In this document: positions 1 through 8,791 of the stretch, piece after piece
Layout: each line of letters opens with the position of its first letter
Numbering within the stretch: position 1 is the first letter of the stretch
NCBI RefSeq assembly: GCF_020010905.1
Contig: NZ_JAGJBY010000001.1
Coordinates: 1,074,001-1,138,000 of the forward strand
Direction: 5' to 3'
Length of the DNA stretch: 64,000 nt
Source: Streptomyces acidiscabies
GTDB lineage: Bacteria > Actinomycetota > Actinomycetes > Streptomycetales > Streptomycetaceae
Position numbers and translations under genes: made by a program
Notes under the pieces: generated by a model
Databases searched by the model: none
Told to the model about the DNA's origin: nothing
Seen by the model: the letters and a program-made list of their open reading frames with translations, nothing else

Positions 1-909
1 GAGGCCCTCCGGCTTCGCGAGGCCGCTGCCGCTGGGGCCGCCGACGATCGGTACGACGATGCGGGTGCGCAACTCGGGGCGGGCGTCCAGGAGTTCGGCG
101 ACGGCCTTCAGCAGGATGTCCGGCGCTTTCAGGGGCTGGATGCGGCCCGCGAACAGCGGGATCAGGGCGTCCGGGGGGAGGCCGAGGCGTGCGCGGGCCG
201 CGGCTCGGCCGTCGCCCGGCGTGAAGCGGTCCAGGTTGACGCCGGGGTGGACGACCGCGACCTTCGCCGGGTCGGCGTGGTAGTGGTGCACCAACTCCGC
301 CGCTTCTTCAGCGGTGTTGGCGATCAGCCGGTCGGCCGCGTCGACGATCTGGGTCTCGCCGATGACACGTGCCGCCGGTTCGGGGGTGTCGCCGTCGGCG
401 AGGTTCGCGTTCTTGACCTTCGCCATGGTGTGCATCGCGTGGACCAGGGGGGCGCCCCAGCGCTGGGCAGCGAGCCAGCCGACATGACCTGAGAGCCAGT
501 AGTGGGAGTGGACCAGGTCGTAGTACCCCGGCCGGTGGCCCGCCCACGCCTGCATCACGCCGTGCGTGAAGGCGCAGAGCTGGGCGGGGAGGTCCTCCTT
601 GTTGAGTCCCTCATAAGGACCAGCATCCACATGACGTACTAGTACCCCGGGGGCAAGGTCCACCGTGGGAGGTAGGCCACCCGTGGTAGCCCTCGTGAAG
701 ATCTCCACCTCGATGTTGATCGCCGCGAGGCGCTGGGCCAGCTCGACGATGTAGACGTTCATCCCGCCGGCGTCCCCGGTGCCGGGCTGGTGCAAGGGCG
801 ACGTGTGCACGGAGAGCATCGCGATCCGGCGCGGCCTGCGCTGCGGGAGGCGCAGCCGCGGGGTCGTGGCCGGGGAGCGACGCCCGAGCCGGCTGACGTA
901 CTGGCTCAC
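1..909 (-). CDS. mshA: D-inositol-3-phosphate glycosyltransferase MshA (C-terminus cut by window edge)
   Basis: This is the first enzyme of mycothiol biosynthesis. It transfers GlcNAc from UDP-GlcNAc to 1D-myo-inositol 3-phosphate in the cytoplasm. The first 303 codons are present. The MshA-typical nucleotide-binding loop with GGMNVY is at about residues 48-53, after a basic leader. The end of the visible part is the start of the second GT-B domain ([10 protein letters not shown]). The start is GTG at 909, preceded by GGAGG with about 9 nt spacing; the family is about 450 residues, so roughly a third lies outside the window. It is divergent from the methyltransferase gene at 1104. The call is secure; only the exact start could differ. 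Confidence 0.93.
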   Translation of the reverse strand, partial: MSQYVSRLGRRSPATTPRLRLPQRRPRRIAMLSVHTSPLHQPGTGDAGGMNVYIVELAQRLAAINIEVEIFTRATTGGLPPTVDLAPGVLVRHVDAGPYEGLNKEDLPAQLCAFTHGVMQAWAGHRPGYYDLVHSHYWLSGHVGWLAAQRWGAPLVHAMHTMAKVKNANLADGDTPEPAARVIGETQIVDAADRLIANTAEEAAELVHHYHADPAKVAVVHPGVNLDRFTPGDGRAAARARLGLPPDALIPLFAGRIQPLKAPDILLKAVAELLDARPELRTRIVVPIVGGPSGSGLAKPEGL

Positions 910-1103
910 GTGGCGTTTCCTCCTTGCTGGCGGTGCTGCGGGCATGACAGAGGGAGGCTGGCGCGCCTTCCAAGGGGGCAACAGCGGAGGGGGTGAGGCG
1001 AATTCCCGGGGCGGATACTTTTCCGAATCATTACCTTTACGTCTCAACCGTGCGGGACGTCTCGGGCAACGGCCACTCGACCCCTGCGCCTACCCTCGTA
1101 ACC

Positions 1104-1883
1104 ATGAGCCCCCGTCCCGTCGGAACCGTCACGCGCGGGACCACCAATCCCAATCGGCTGCGGCGTATGGACCGGTGGATCGCCGATGCGCACGGCGCTG
1201 TGCTGCGGCGGGCCGTGGATCCTGTCGCCGTCGATCTGGGGTACGGGGCCGCTCCCTGGACCGCCGTCGAGTTGCTGACCCGGCTGCGGGGGGTCGCGCC
1301 TCGCGCGCGCGTGGTGGGCGTCGAGATCGATCCCGCGCGCGTGGCCGCCGCCGCGCCGTACGCGCGCGAGGGGCTCGTGTTCCGGCACGGCGGGTTCGAG
1401 GTGCCGGTCGAGGGGCGGCCCGTGCTGGTGCGGGCCGCGAACGTGCTGCGGCAGTACGACGAGGACGCCGTCGCGGGCGTGTGGGAGCGGGTCTGCGGGC
1501 GGCTCGCGGACGAGGGGCTGTTCGTCGAGGGGACCTGCGACGAGGTCGGGCGGCGGCACGTGTGGGTCGCGCTGGGTCCTGAGGGGGCCCGGACCGTGAC
1601 CTTCGCCGCGCGGCTGGGGTCGCTGGAGCGGCCGTCCGACCTCGCCGAGCGGCTGCCCAAGGCGCTGATCCACCGGAACGTGCCGGGGGAGCCCGTGCAC
1701 GCGTTCCTGCGGGACTTCGACCGGGCCTGGGCGGCTGCCGCGCCGTACGCGTCGTACGGGGTGCGGCAGCGGTGGATCAGGGCGGTACGGGATCTGGCGG
1801 GGGTGTGGCCCGTCGTGGACGGGGTACGGCGGTGGCGGCAGGGGGAAGTGACCGTGGAGTGGGGGGCGTTGGCGCCTCGGTGA
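1104..1883 (+). CDS. class I SAM-dependent methyltransferase-like protein
   Basis: A 259-residue protein with a Rossmann-type start: VDLGYGAAPWT at about residues 43-53 resembles methyltransferase motif I, followed by an acidic residue (VVGVEIDP) that would hold the SAM ribose. The rest is rich in Arg/Gly and has no substrate-specific motif I recognise. An upstream in-frame start at 993 exists, but ATG 1104 gives the conserved N-terminus. It is divergent from mshA, with about 190 bp of shared upstream DNA. Substrate unknown. A role linked to mycothiol is only suggested by position. Confidence 0.75.
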   Translation: MSPRPVGTVTRGTTNPNRLRRMDRWIADAHGAVLRRAVDPVAVDLGYGAAPWTAVELLTRLRGVAPRARVVGVEIDPARVAAAAPYAREGLVFRHGGFEVPVEGRPVLVRAANVLRQYDEDAVAGVWERVCGRLADEGLFVEGTCDEVGRRHVWVALGPEGARTVTFAARLGSLERPSDLAERLPKALIHRNVPGEPVHAFLRDFDRAWAAAAPYASYGVRQRWIRAVRDLAGVWPVVDGVRRWRQGEVTVEWGALAPR

Positions 1884-2133
1884 GGTGACCTCGCTCCCGC
1901 CCCTCGGCTCGTTCACCCCATCGAGTGACCGGCTGCGGGAACGCCTCCGGTGCGCCGTTCGTCACACAGGTATCGGGCGTGTCATGGCGGTGCGGGAAGT
2001 GGGGAGGGGAGGGTGGAGCGTGCGGTGGGGGAGTGGCGGCAAGGGCGTACAAACCCTGTCGTTTTCGGTCGGGGCGTGACACGATCCACCGGGGTCCAAA
2101 GTTACTGACGGTTAATCAGTTGGGGGAAGCGGT

Positions 2134-3219
2134 ATGGGTACGGGGAAGCGCGCCCTGGTGGCTACGGCCGTGAGTGTCGTCTGCGCGGTGACGGTGCTCG
2201 TGCCTGCGACCACGGCGTTCGCGGCTCCGGATCCGGGGCCGAGCGTGAGCCCGACGGCGGCCGTAACTCCCTTGCCCAACAAGGACCTTCAGGCCGTACG
2301 CGCTCGCCTGGACGCGCTGTACCACGACGCCGCCGTCGCCACGGACGCGTACAACGCCGCCGAGGAAGCCTCCAAGGAGCAGTCCGCGACGCTCGTCGCG
2401 CTGGCCCAGCGGATCGTCGACGGCCGGGAGCAGCTCGCCAAACTGAAGGACCGCGCGGGGGCGGCGGCGCGTGCGCAGTACCGCAGCGGGGGCCTGCCGG
2501 ACGAGGCGAAGCTGATCCTCAGCGACGACCCCTCCCAGTTCCTCGACGACGCGGGCCGCGTCGCCCAGGGGCAGAAGGCGACCAAGGGCCTGCTCGCGCA
2601 GTTGACGACGGTCCAGGCGGACCTGGAGCTGTACGCGCGGGACGCCGCCGTCCAGTGGCAGAAGCTGGAGGCGGGCCGCAAGGCGAAGGCCGCCGCGCAG
2701 AAGCGGATCGAGCAGCAGATCGCCGCCGCGAAGAAGCTGGAGGCCGAACTCCAGAAGGAGGAGCTGGCGCGCCTCGCCGAGCTGGAGCGGCAGGCGGCCC
2801 AGCAGGCGCAGACGAAGTGGCTCGACGCGAACACGGAGGTCGTGGCCGGGAGCGCGGCCGGTGCGAGCACGCAGGGCGCCAAAGCCGTCGCGTACGCGCT
2901 GGCGCAGCAGGGGAAGCCGTACGAATGGGGCGCCGAGGGGCCGGGCTCGTACGACTGCTCCGGGCTCACCTCGCAGGCGTGGGCCGGGGCGGGGAAGGCG
3001 ATACCCCGGACCTCGCAGGAGCAGTGGCGGCAGCTCAGGCACGTCGACATCGCCGACATGCGGCCCGGCGACCTGATCGTCTACTTCTCGGACGCCAGCC
3101 ACATCGCGATGTACATCGGCGAGGGACGCATGGTCCACGCGCCCCGGCCGGGGCGGACGGTGACCGTCGCGGGGGCGGGGTCGATGCCGATCCTGGGGGT
3201 GGTGCGGCCGGACGCGTAG
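2134..3219 (+). CDS. secreted NlpC/P60 family peptidoglycan hydrolase
   Basis: A 361-residue secreted cell-wall endopeptidase. Residues 1-30 form a signal peptide (Lys/Arg start, hydrophobic core, cleavage near TAFA-AP). Residues 50-245 are Ala/Gln/Glu/Lys-rich coiled coil, as in RipA/CwlO-type hydrolases. The C-terminal 120 residues are an NlpC/P60 domain with the catalytic Cys in YDCSGLT (about residue 274), a His in SHIAMYIG (about 323) and a third polar residue in VHAPRPG. Such enzymes cut the D-Glu to diamino-acid bond of stem peptides. About 250 bp upstream is non-coding; I saw no recognisable c-di-AMP riboswitch there. Monocistronic by spacing. Confidence 0.92.
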   Translation: MGTGKRALVATAVSVVCAVTVLVPATTAFAAPDPGPSVSPTAAVTPLPNKDLQAVRARLDALYHDAAVATDAYNAAEEASKEQSATLVALAQRIVDGREQLAKLKDRAGAAARAQYRSGGLPDEAKLILSDDPSQFLDDAGRVAQGQKATKGLLAQLTTVQADLELYARDAAVQWQKLEAGRKAKAAAQKRIEQQIAAAKKLEAELQKEELARLAELERQAAQQAQTKWLDANTEVVAGSAAGASTQGAKAVAYALAQQGKPYEWGAEGPGSYDCSGLTSQAWAGAGKAIPRTSQEQWRQLRHVDIADMRPGDLIVYFSDASHIAMYIGEGRMVHAPRPGRTVTVAGAGSMPILGVVRPDA

Positions 3220-3476
3220 GGGTGTGAATCGGGTTACGTGGCACACGCCACGCGGGCTTGATCCGAAACCCTGCCGAGACGTGACGTTCGTCATTCCCGC
3301 ACCTCACCCGCCCTGCCCAACTGCGGTACGGAACGCGGCATATGCCATTGACTTGAGATCAACCTGGGTGGCGTACACCATTCCGCTCCGGCGCTTTCTG
3401 CCGCTAGGGTCCCGCTCGGTGGGACGAGTCCCTCGTCACCGCCGTGCCCTCGGGGGGAGGGGAAGGAACCCTAGAC

Positions 3477-4904
3477 ATGCCCGTACCCGTACCGCGGCAG
3501 AGAGCGATCCCGGCCGTGGAGTGTGGTCAGGCGGAGACCGAGTCCCGTCCGCCGGAGGCCGGCGCGCCCGCCGAGACGCGGGGCGCTTCCGCGAGCGGCG
3601 TGAGCATCGACGCCGTCGGCGTGACCGCTGACGCCCCTGGCATACCCGACTCCGCGAGCCTCATCGGCGTACCCGGCATCCCGGAGGCCGCGAGTCCGAT
3701 CGGCGTACCCGTCGATGCGCTGACCCCGGCCGCGCTCACCCTTCTCCTCATCCAGGACGACCCCGCCGCGACCCCCCTCGTCCCGGACCTGCGTGACTCC
3801 GCCGGGCAGCCCATCCGCGTGCGTGCCGCGCGCAACCTCACCGAGGCCGAGCGGCTGCTCACGGACGACGTCCACTGCATCCTTCTCGACCTCGCGCTGC
3901 CCGCCCCCGGCCCCGGTGAGGACGGTAACGAGGACGAGCTCGCCGTCCTCCGGCACGTCCTGCGCCTCGCGCCCCGGCACGCCGTCCTCGCGCTGACCGC
4001 CTCCGGCGACGCCGACCGCGCCGCCGAGGCCGTACGCGTCGGCGCGCAGGACTACCTCTTCCGGGACGAGCTGGACGGGCGGCTGCTGAGCCGCGCGATC
4101 CGGTACGCCGTCGAGCGGAAACGTTCCGACGCGGCCGAGCGCAGGCTCGCGGAAGGCAAGCTGCGGGCCCAGGAGAACGCCCGGCTGGAGCGCGGGCTGC
4201 TGCCCACGCCGCTGCTCGACGGCGCCTCGCTGCGGTTCGCCGCCCGGTACCGGCCGGGGCGCTCCCGCGCGCTGCTCGGCGGTGACTTCTACGACGTCGT
4301 CCGCACCCCCGACGGGATCGTCCACGCGATGATCGGGGACGTCTGCGGGCACGGGCCCGACGAGGCCGCGCTCGGGGTCGAACTTCGCATCGCCTGGCGG
4401 GCGTTGACGCTGGCCGGGCTGTGCGGGGACCAGTTGCTGGGCACGCTTCAGGAGGTGCTGGAGCACGAGCGGGACGACGAGGAGCTGTTCGCGACGCTCT
4501 GCACCGTCGACATCGATGCCGACGGGTCGCGGGCGCGGCTCTGTCTCGCCGGGCACCCCGCGCCGCTGGTCGTGCGCGACGGGCACGCCGAGTTGCTGCC
4601 GTCCATCGAGAACGGGCCCGCGATCGGGATGCTGCCGTGGCGGAGCTGGCCTCGGATGGAGGTCGAACTCGGGGCCGCGTGGAGCCTGTTGATGTACACC
4701 GACGGGTTGATCGAGGGGCGCGTCGGGGACGGGAGCGGGGAGCGGCTCGGGCAGGACGGGATGGTCGGGATGGTGCGGCGGCTGTGGGGGGAAGGGGCGC
4801 GGGGGGAGCGGCTGTTGAGGGCCGCTGTTCGGGAGGTGCGGGAGATGAACGGGGGCGAGCTGGCGGACGACGTGGCTGTGCTGCTGCTGGAGCAGGGGGA
4901 GTAA
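3477..4904 (+). CDS. receiver-domain PP2C (SpoIIE-type) serine phosphatase
   Basis: A 475-residue two-domain signalling protein. A disordered Pro/Ala-rich N-terminus contains a 12-residue direct repeat (GIPDSASLIGVP at 55-66, GIPEAASPIGVP at 67-78). A response-regulator receiver domain covers about 88-210 (acidic pair D95/D96, phosphoacceptor D138 in ILLDLALP, T174). A short coiled linker leads to a PP2C/SpoIIE domain (about 245-475) with metal motifs GGDFYDV and GDVCGHGP. The position of the usual conserved receiver Lys is Arg (DYLFRDEL). RsbU/SpoIIE-like phosphatases typically act on anti-anti-sigma proteins; the partner is not visible here. ATG 3477 is chosen over GTG 3444 because GGAAGGA lies 9 nt before it. 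Confidence 0.9.
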   Translation: MPVPVPRQRAIPAVECGQAETESRPPEAGAPAETRGASASGVSIDAVGVTADAPGIPDSASLIGVPGIPEAASPIGVPVDALTPAALTLLLIQDDPAATPLVPDLRDSAGQPIRVRAARNLTEAERLLTDDVHCILLDLALPAPGPGEDGNEDELAVLRHVLRLAPRHAVLALTASGDADRAAEAVRVGAQDYLFRDELDGRLLSRAIRYAVERKRSDAAERRLAEGKLRAQENARLERGLLPTPLLDGASLRFAARYRPGRSRALLGGDFYDVVRTPDGIVHAMIGDVCGHGPDEAALGVELRIAWRALTLAGLCGDQLLGTLQEVLEHERDDEELFATLCTVDIDADGSRARLCLAGHPAPLVVRDGHAELLPSIENGPAIGMLPWRSWPRMEVELGAAWSLLMYTDGLIEGRVGDGSGERLGQDGMVGMVRRLWGEGARGERLLRAAVREVREMNGGELADDVAVLLLEQGE

Positions 4905-4923
4905 CCCTCCCGTACGGGGTGCG

Positions 4924-4947
4924 GGGTCCCTCTCAAGTAGGGGACCC
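4924..4947. terminator. bidirectional 3'-end hairpin between convergent genes
   Basis: Perfect 7-bp arms GGGTCCC / GGGACCC flank a loop that contains TCTCAAGTAG. It lies between the ends of the PP2C gene (4904) and the convergent DUF2516 gene (4976). There is no T-run, as is common for Streptomyces hairpin terminators. The loop carries the CTCA(A/G)GTA word that recurs at other gene ends in this window. Confidence 0.55.
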
Positions 4948-4975
4948 TCGCCTCGTACCGTCGTACTAGTACCTG

Positions 4976-5338
4976 CTACCTACCACCGTTGTACGGGCCG
5001 TACGGGCCGTCGCTGCTCGAACCGCCCCTGCCGCCCCGGCCGCCCTTCCCGCCACCCGGCAGGGTCCGCAGTGCGGGGCGTACGTCGACCATGTACACGA
5101 TCGTCGCCACCAGGCCGATGATCGGCAGGAACGACAGGATCGGGAAGATCAGGTTCACGACGAAGGCCAGGCCCAGGATGATCACCCAGAACGGCTTCGT
5201 CTGCTTGCTGACCGCGCGGTAGCCGTCCTCACGGCGGATCACCGCGTCGAAGAGCGCGAAGCCGCTGAAGACCATCAGGGCCAGGCTCAGCAGAGCCATG
5301 AAACTGCTGAATCCTTGCATCAGCACAACGTCCACCAC
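4976..5338 (-). CDS. DUF2516 family membrane protein
   Basis: A 120-residue inner-membrane protein. Two hydrophobic segments (about residues 7-30 and 48-72, the second possibly reaching 82) are separated by a charged loop with RREDGYRAVSKQTKPFW, followed by a Gly/Arg/Ser-rich tail ending in PYGPYNGGR. This matches the actinobacterial DUF2516 family, which has no known function. Its neighbours downstream in the same orientation are the HbhA-like and XRE genes, an arrangement I remember as conserved in Streptomyces. Start ATG 5338. Confidence 0.85.
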   Translation of the reverse strand: MVDVVLMQGFSSFMALLSLALMVFSGFALFDAVIRREDGYRAVSKQTKPFWVIILGLAFVVNLIFPILSFLPIIGLVATIVYMVDVRPALRTLPGGGKGGRGGRGGSSSDGPYGPYNGGR

Positions 5339-5445
5339 CCGGTTCGACTACTCGTCCCTTACGCGGTCACCGTACCCGCAACCTTCCGTCCGTTACCCCC
5401 ATAACGGGCCGGGCTCCGTGAGAGTGCCCGGCCCGTCGTACCGCT

Positions 5446-6072
5446 TTACTCGGCTGCCGGGGCCGTCTTCTTCGCGGCGGTCTTGCGGGTGGTGGTCTTC
5501 TTGGCGGGGGCCTTCTTCGCGGGGGCGGCGGCCTTGGGGGCCTCGGCTTCTGCGGCAGGCGCCGGGGTCTCCTCCTGGACCTCCACCGCGACCGCCAGCT
5601 CCTGGATCTCCTCGGCCGCCTCGCCGCGCCACGTCTTCACGGCCTGCTCGCCATGCTCCGCGACCTTCTCGTACGTCTCGCGCGCCTTCACCGCGTACTC
5701 CGCGGCCACGCCGACGCCCCGCAGCGCGAGGTCCTGCGCGGACTCGCCGAGGCGCTTGAGGTCCGCGTCGAGGGTGGTGCCGAGCTTCTTGAAGTCGCCG
5801 TCCAGCGCGGTGACGAACTCGCCGACCTTGGTCTGAAGCGTCTCCTGCGCCTCCTTGGCACGCTCGCCCGCCTTCGCGCCGGCCTCCTTCGCGCGGGCCT
5901 TGGGGTCGCTCTCCCGCACGGCCTCGAACCGCGCCGGGGCCTCCGTACGCAGCTGCTCCACCAGCGCGGGGACCTTCTTCACCTCCTGGAGCGCGAGGTC
6001 GGCGGCGCCGGCGGCGAAGTACAGGGGGGTCGGGTCGCTGAGGGTCTTGCGCAGATCGTCGGTGATGGCCAT
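5446..6072 (-). CDS. HbhA-like coiled-coil protein with Lys/Ala-rich C-terminus
   Basis: A 208-residue, mostly helical protein. An N-terminal segment (DDLRKTLSDPTPLYFAAGAA) is followed by a long amphipathic, Glu/Lys/Ala-rich coiled coil. From about residue 170 there is an Ala/Pro/Lys-rich tail with repeated AKK/KKT motifs. This layout resembles mycobacterial heparin-binding haemagglutinin HbhA, whose Lys-rich tail binds polyanions; in Streptomyces the role is not known. ATG 6072 is preferred over the upstream ATG 6117 because GGAGGA lies about 9 nt before it. It follows the XRE gene (6168) and probably shares transcription with it. Confidence 0.75.
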   Translation of the reverse strand: MAITDDLRKTLSDPTPLYFAAGAADLALQEVKKVPALVEQLRTEAPARFEAVRESDPKARAKEAGAKAGERAKEAQETLQTKVGEFVTALDGDFKKLGTTLDADLKRLGESAQDLALRGVGVAAEYAVKARETYEKVAEHGEQAVKTWRGEAAEEIQELAVAVEVQEETPAPAAEAEAPKAAAPAKKAPAKKTTTRKTAAKKTAPAAE

Positions 6073-6167
6073 GGTGGGTGTTCCTCCCGGTTTCGCGTTC
6101 GTCATGTACGTCGGCATCGGCCGAGGTGAGGTTGATCCGCAGTCGGGCGGCCGGTCCCCTGGACCGG

Positions 6168-6623
6168 TCAGCCGGCCGCTCCCTGCGGGTCGCTGTCGGG
6201 TTTTTTCTGTACGGGGTTGTCGGCGCCGAAGTCAGCACCCGGTGTTCTGGCCGGGCTTTTGGCTGGGCCCGCCTCGAAGCCGTTCTCCTTGCGGAACGAC
6301 TCGTAGATCTGGAGCAGCGCCTGCTTCTGCGGTTCGGTCAGCGTCGGGTCGGCGAGGATCACGCCCCGCGTCTCCACTTCATCGAGGTCCCGCTCGGCGT
6401 CGAGGATGCCCGCCCGTACGTACAACGTCTCGGCGGAGATCCTGAGCGCCTTCGCGACCTGCTGCAACACCTCCGCGCTCGGCTTGCGCAGGCCCCGCTC
6501 GATCTGGCTGAGGTACGGGTTCGACACGCCCGCGGCCTCCGCGAGCTGCCGCAACGACAGCTGCGCGTTGCGCCGCTGCTCGCGGAGGTACTCGCCGAGG
6601 TTCCCGACGTTGAGCGATGCCAT
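6168..6623 (-). CDS. XRE-family helix-turn-helix transcriptional regulator
   Basis: A 151-residue cytoplasmic DNA-binding protein. The HTH_3 domain spans about residues 10-66 (LREQRRNAQLSLRQLAEAAG, then NPYLSQIERGLRKPS). It is followed by a helical region (LDAERDLDEVETRGVILAD) and a disordered polar tail. It closely resembles the Streptomyces protein I know as SCO4198. Start chosen at MASLNVG (6623); an in-frame ATG at 6638 is possible. A perfect 20-bp palindrome lies about 30 bp upstream (6654-6673) and is the obvious candidate for an autoregulatory operator. The HbhA-like and DUF2516 genes downstream are plausible co-regulated partners. Confidence 0.88.
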   Translation of the reverse strand: MASLNVGNLGEYLREQRRNAQLSLRQLAEAAGVSNPYLSQIERGLRKPSAEVLQQVAKALRISAETLYVRAGILDAERDLDEVETRGVILADPTLTEPQKQALLQIYESFRKENGFEAGPAKSPARTPGADFGADNPVQKKPDSDPQGAAG

Positions 6624-6653
6624 GCCCCCACCATGCACCGACCTTGCTAACTA

Positions 6654-6673
6654 TTGCAAGCGCCTGCTTGCAA
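6654..6673. promoter_or_regulatory. perfect palindrome, candidate operator
   Basis: The arms TTGCAAGC and GCTTGCAA are separated by GCCT. The site is 30 bp before the XRE regulator start and about 160 bp before the divergent methyltransferase. Arm length and symmetry fit an HTH dimer site. Binding by the adjacent XRE protein is inference. Confidence 0.6.
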
Positions 6674-6835
6674 AAGTGCGCTGTGTCTCGTTGGGACTGA
6701 GCGCTTCAGCGCGGGTTCGTGGGCCCTGTCGTACGGCAGTACCAGGGGCTGTTGTTCGGGCTGGCCGCGGCCTTGTTGATCATCGGGCATGGTATGGCAG
6801 GCTGGGCCGTTCTGCCTGCTCCTAGGAGATCCGCC

Positions 6836-7618
6836 ATGACCAGCACGTTCCGTCCTGACTTCGGGCTCACCGCGCAGGACTACGGCCGCCACCGCGCCGG
6901 ATTTCCGCCGCAGATCGTCACTCACCTGTACCGGCACGGCATCGCCTTCCCCGGCAAGGACGTGCTCGACATCGGGACCGGTACCGGCGCCCTGGCGCGG
7001 CTGTTCGCGCGGGCCGGGGCCCGGGTGACCGGGCTGGATCCGGCAGCGCCGCTGCTTGAGCAGGCTCGGGTGCTCGACAGGGAGGTTGGGGTGGAGATCG
7101 AGTACCGGGTGGGCACGGCCGAGGCGACGGGGCTGCCGGACGGGGCGTACGACGTGGTGGCGGCCGGTCAGTGCTGGCACTGGTTCGACGCGCCGAAGGC
7201 CGCGGCCGAGGTGCGGCGGCTGCTGCGTCCCGGCGGGCGAGCGGTCATCGCCCACTTCGACTGGCTGCCGCTGCCGGGCAACGTGGTCGAGGCGACCGAG
7301 GAGCTGATCCTCTCTTTCAACCCGGCCTGGACGATGGGCGGCGGCACCGGCCTGTACCCGCGCTGGCTGACCGACCTGGCCACCGCGGGCTTCACCGGCA
7401 TCGAGACCTTCTCCTTCGACCTGGCCGTGCCGTACCCGCCCGAGGCGTGGCGGGGCCGGATCCGGGCCAGTGCCGGAGTCGGCGCCAGCCTGGCGCCGGA
7501 CGATGTGGAACGCTTCGACGACGCCCTGGGCGGCGTGCTGCGCGACCGTTTCCCCGGTGAGGTGATCGACGTCCCGCATCGCATCTGGGCCGTTGTGGCC
7601 ACCCGTGGCGACGGCTGA
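6836..7618 (+). CDS. class I SAM-dependent methyltransferase
   Basis: A 260-residue methyltransferase of the UbiE/Methyltransf_11 type. Motif I VLDIGTGTGALARLFA is at about residues 43-58, the acidic ribose-binding residue is in VTGLDPAA, motif II-like in YDVVAAGQCWHWFD, and LLRPGGRAVI is the usual motif III. The YGRHRAGFP segment near the N-terminus is typical of small-molecule methyltransferases. ATG 6836 follows AGGAGA closely. The substrate cannot be read from sequence. It is divergent from the XRE regulator and convergent with the TetR gene at 7672. Confidence 0.88.
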   Translation: MTSTFRPDFGLTAQDYGRHRAGFPPQIVTHLYRHGIAFPGKDVLDIGTGTGALARLFARAGARVTGLDPAAPLLEQARVLDREVGVEIEYRVGTAEATGLPDGAYDVVAAGQCWHWFDAPKAAAEVRRLLRPGGRAVIAHFDWLPLPGNVVEATEELILSFNPAWTMGGGTGLYPRWLTDLATAGFTGIETFSFDLAVPYPPEAWRGRIRASAGVGASLAPDDVERFDDALGGVLRDRFPGEVIDVPHRIWAVVATRGDG

Positions 7619-7671
7619 CGCGCGCCTTGTTTCCCAGGCCGGGTTCGCCCTTGGCCCGTTTGACGTACGTG

Positions 7672-8337
7672 TCAGCGGCGGGCGTCGCGCAGCACCATGT
7701 CGACGGCGAGGTCCGCGAACGAGGTGAGGTCCTTCGGCTCGTGGCGGGTGAAGGGGGAGGCCCACAGGGCGAAGCGGCCGAAGAGTGCGGACCACAGGTG
7801 CAGGGCGGCTTGTTCGGCGCCGTCGGGCCAGTGCAGGCCCGCGTTTTCGCAGGATTGGACCGCGTCCAGCCATTGCCGCCACAGGAGGCCCGCCGGGTGG
7901 TGGGCTTCGTCCGGTTCGCCGAAGCTCGACGCGTTGTGTCCGAACATCAGGCGGATGACGCCGCGTTCGGTTGCGGCGAAGGTGCAGAAGGCGTTCGCCT
8001 GGGCGCGTAGGCGTTCGCCGGGGTCGGCTCCCTCGGACGCCGCGCGGGTGTCGGCGTCGCGCATGGCCGTGACGACCCGCTCGTACCCGTCCTCGGCTAC
8101 GGCACGCGCGAGCTGGTCCTTGTCGGCGAAGTGCAGGTACATGCTCTGGGCGGCGATGCCGACTTCGCGTGCCACCTCACGCAGGGACACCGGGAGGGGG
8201 TTGTCGGTGAGCTTCTCGTCGAGCAGCCGTCCGACGGCGGCCAGGATCTCGGAGCGGAGCCGGTCCCCTTGGCCCCGGGGATTGCGCCTGCGTGCGCTCT
8301 CGGTGGTGGGCACGGCTTCCTTGTTCATGCGTCCCAT
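7672..8337 (-). CDS. TetR-family transcriptional regulator
   Basis: A 221-residue repressor. The N-terminal TetR helix-turn-helix is clear (ILAAVGRLLDEK, VSLREVAREVGIAAQSMYLH, then FADKDQLARAV). The C-terminal ligand domain resembles TetR_C families with a WHG-like region. It lies directly downstream of the five-gene P450 operon in the same orientation, behind a hairpin terminator (8354-8391), so it probably has its own promoter. Inverted repeats over the P450 operon promoter are candidate operators. An alternative start at 8328 is possible. Confidence 0.88.
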   Translation of the reverse strand: MGRMNKEAVPTTESARRRNPRGQGDRLRSEILAAVGRLLDEKLTDNPLPVSLREVAREVGIAAQSMYLHFADKDQLARAVAEDGYERVVTAMRDADTRAASEGADPGERLRAQANAFCTFAATERGVIRLMFGHNASSFGEPDEAHHPAGLLWRQWLDAVQSCENAGLHWPDGAEQAALHLWSALFGRFALWASPFTRHEPKDLTSFADLAVDMVLRDARR

Positions 8338-8353
8338 TCTGCGATACGCCGAT

Positions 8354-8391
8354 CCTGCGGTTCCCCGGCGCCGGGGACGGGAAACCGCAGG
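8354..8391 (-). terminator. hairpin ending the P450 operon
   Basis: CCTGCGGTTCCC pairs with GGGAAACCGCAGG (one bulged A) just after the stop of the CMD gene (8399) and before the start of the TetR gene (8337). It fits termination of the leftward operon. Confidence 0.55.
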
Positions 8392-8398
8392 GCAGGGA

Positions 8399-8791
8399 CT
8401 ATGCCTCGGCGACAGCCCGGGCCACGGAGGACATCGCCTGGCCCGCCGCCGGGAGGCCGATGTACGGGACCGCCTGGACCACCGCCTCCAGCAGCTCTTC
8501 CGCCGTCAGGCCGTTGTTCAGGCCGCCGAGTGCGTGGTTGTGGATCTCCCACTGGTGGCCCTGGGCCATGAGGATGCCCAGCGTGACCAGGCTGCGGCTG
8601 CGCCGGTCCAGGCCGGGGCGGGACCAGATCTCGCCGAAGCACTGGTTCAGAGCCAGCCGGGCCAGGTCGGCGCCAGGGCCCTCGCCGTCGGCGTGGGAGG
8701 CCAGGTTCTGCCGTAGGAACTCCTCGCCGAACATCTCCCGTACGACCTGTTCGCCGGTGGCTCTGCGGTCAAGAGGCCCGCTGTCATCCAT
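8399..8791 (-). CDS. carboxymuconolactone decarboxylase (CMD) family protein
   Basis: A 130-residue all-helical protein. LVTLGILMAQGHQWEIHNHA and GGLNNGLTAEELLEAVVQAV match the gamma-CMD family; the CxxC pair of AhpD-type members is absent. Family members decarboxylate lactones or act as accessory enzymes in secondary metabolism; the exact reaction is unknown. The start overlaps the SDR gene by 8 bp (8784-8791), and GGAAGGA lies a few bases before ATG 8791 (an ATG at 8809 is the alternative). Last gene of the P450 operon. Confidence 0.85.
   Translation of the reverse strand: MDDSGPLDRRATGEQVVREMFGEEFLRQNLASHADGEGPGADLARLALNQCFGEIWSRPGLDRRSRSLVTLGILMAQGHQWEIHNHALGGLNNGLTAEELLEAVVQAVPYIGLPAAGQAMSSVARAVAEA

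Noticed and set aside
1925..2173. Possible c-di-AMP (ydaO-type) riboswitch before the NlpC/P60 gene
   Set aside because: Such riboswitches occur before cell-wall hydrolase genes in Streptomyces, but I could not find the conserved core words in 1884-2133.
2116..3294. Long open frame opposite the NlpC/P60 gene
   Set aside because: It mirrors a well-supported secreted hydrolase; such antisense frames are normal in GC-rich DNA.
3341..3380. Sigma-70-type promoter before the PP2C gene (TTGACT ... TACACC)
   Set aside because: The spacing of 20 nt is too long and the -10 match is poor.
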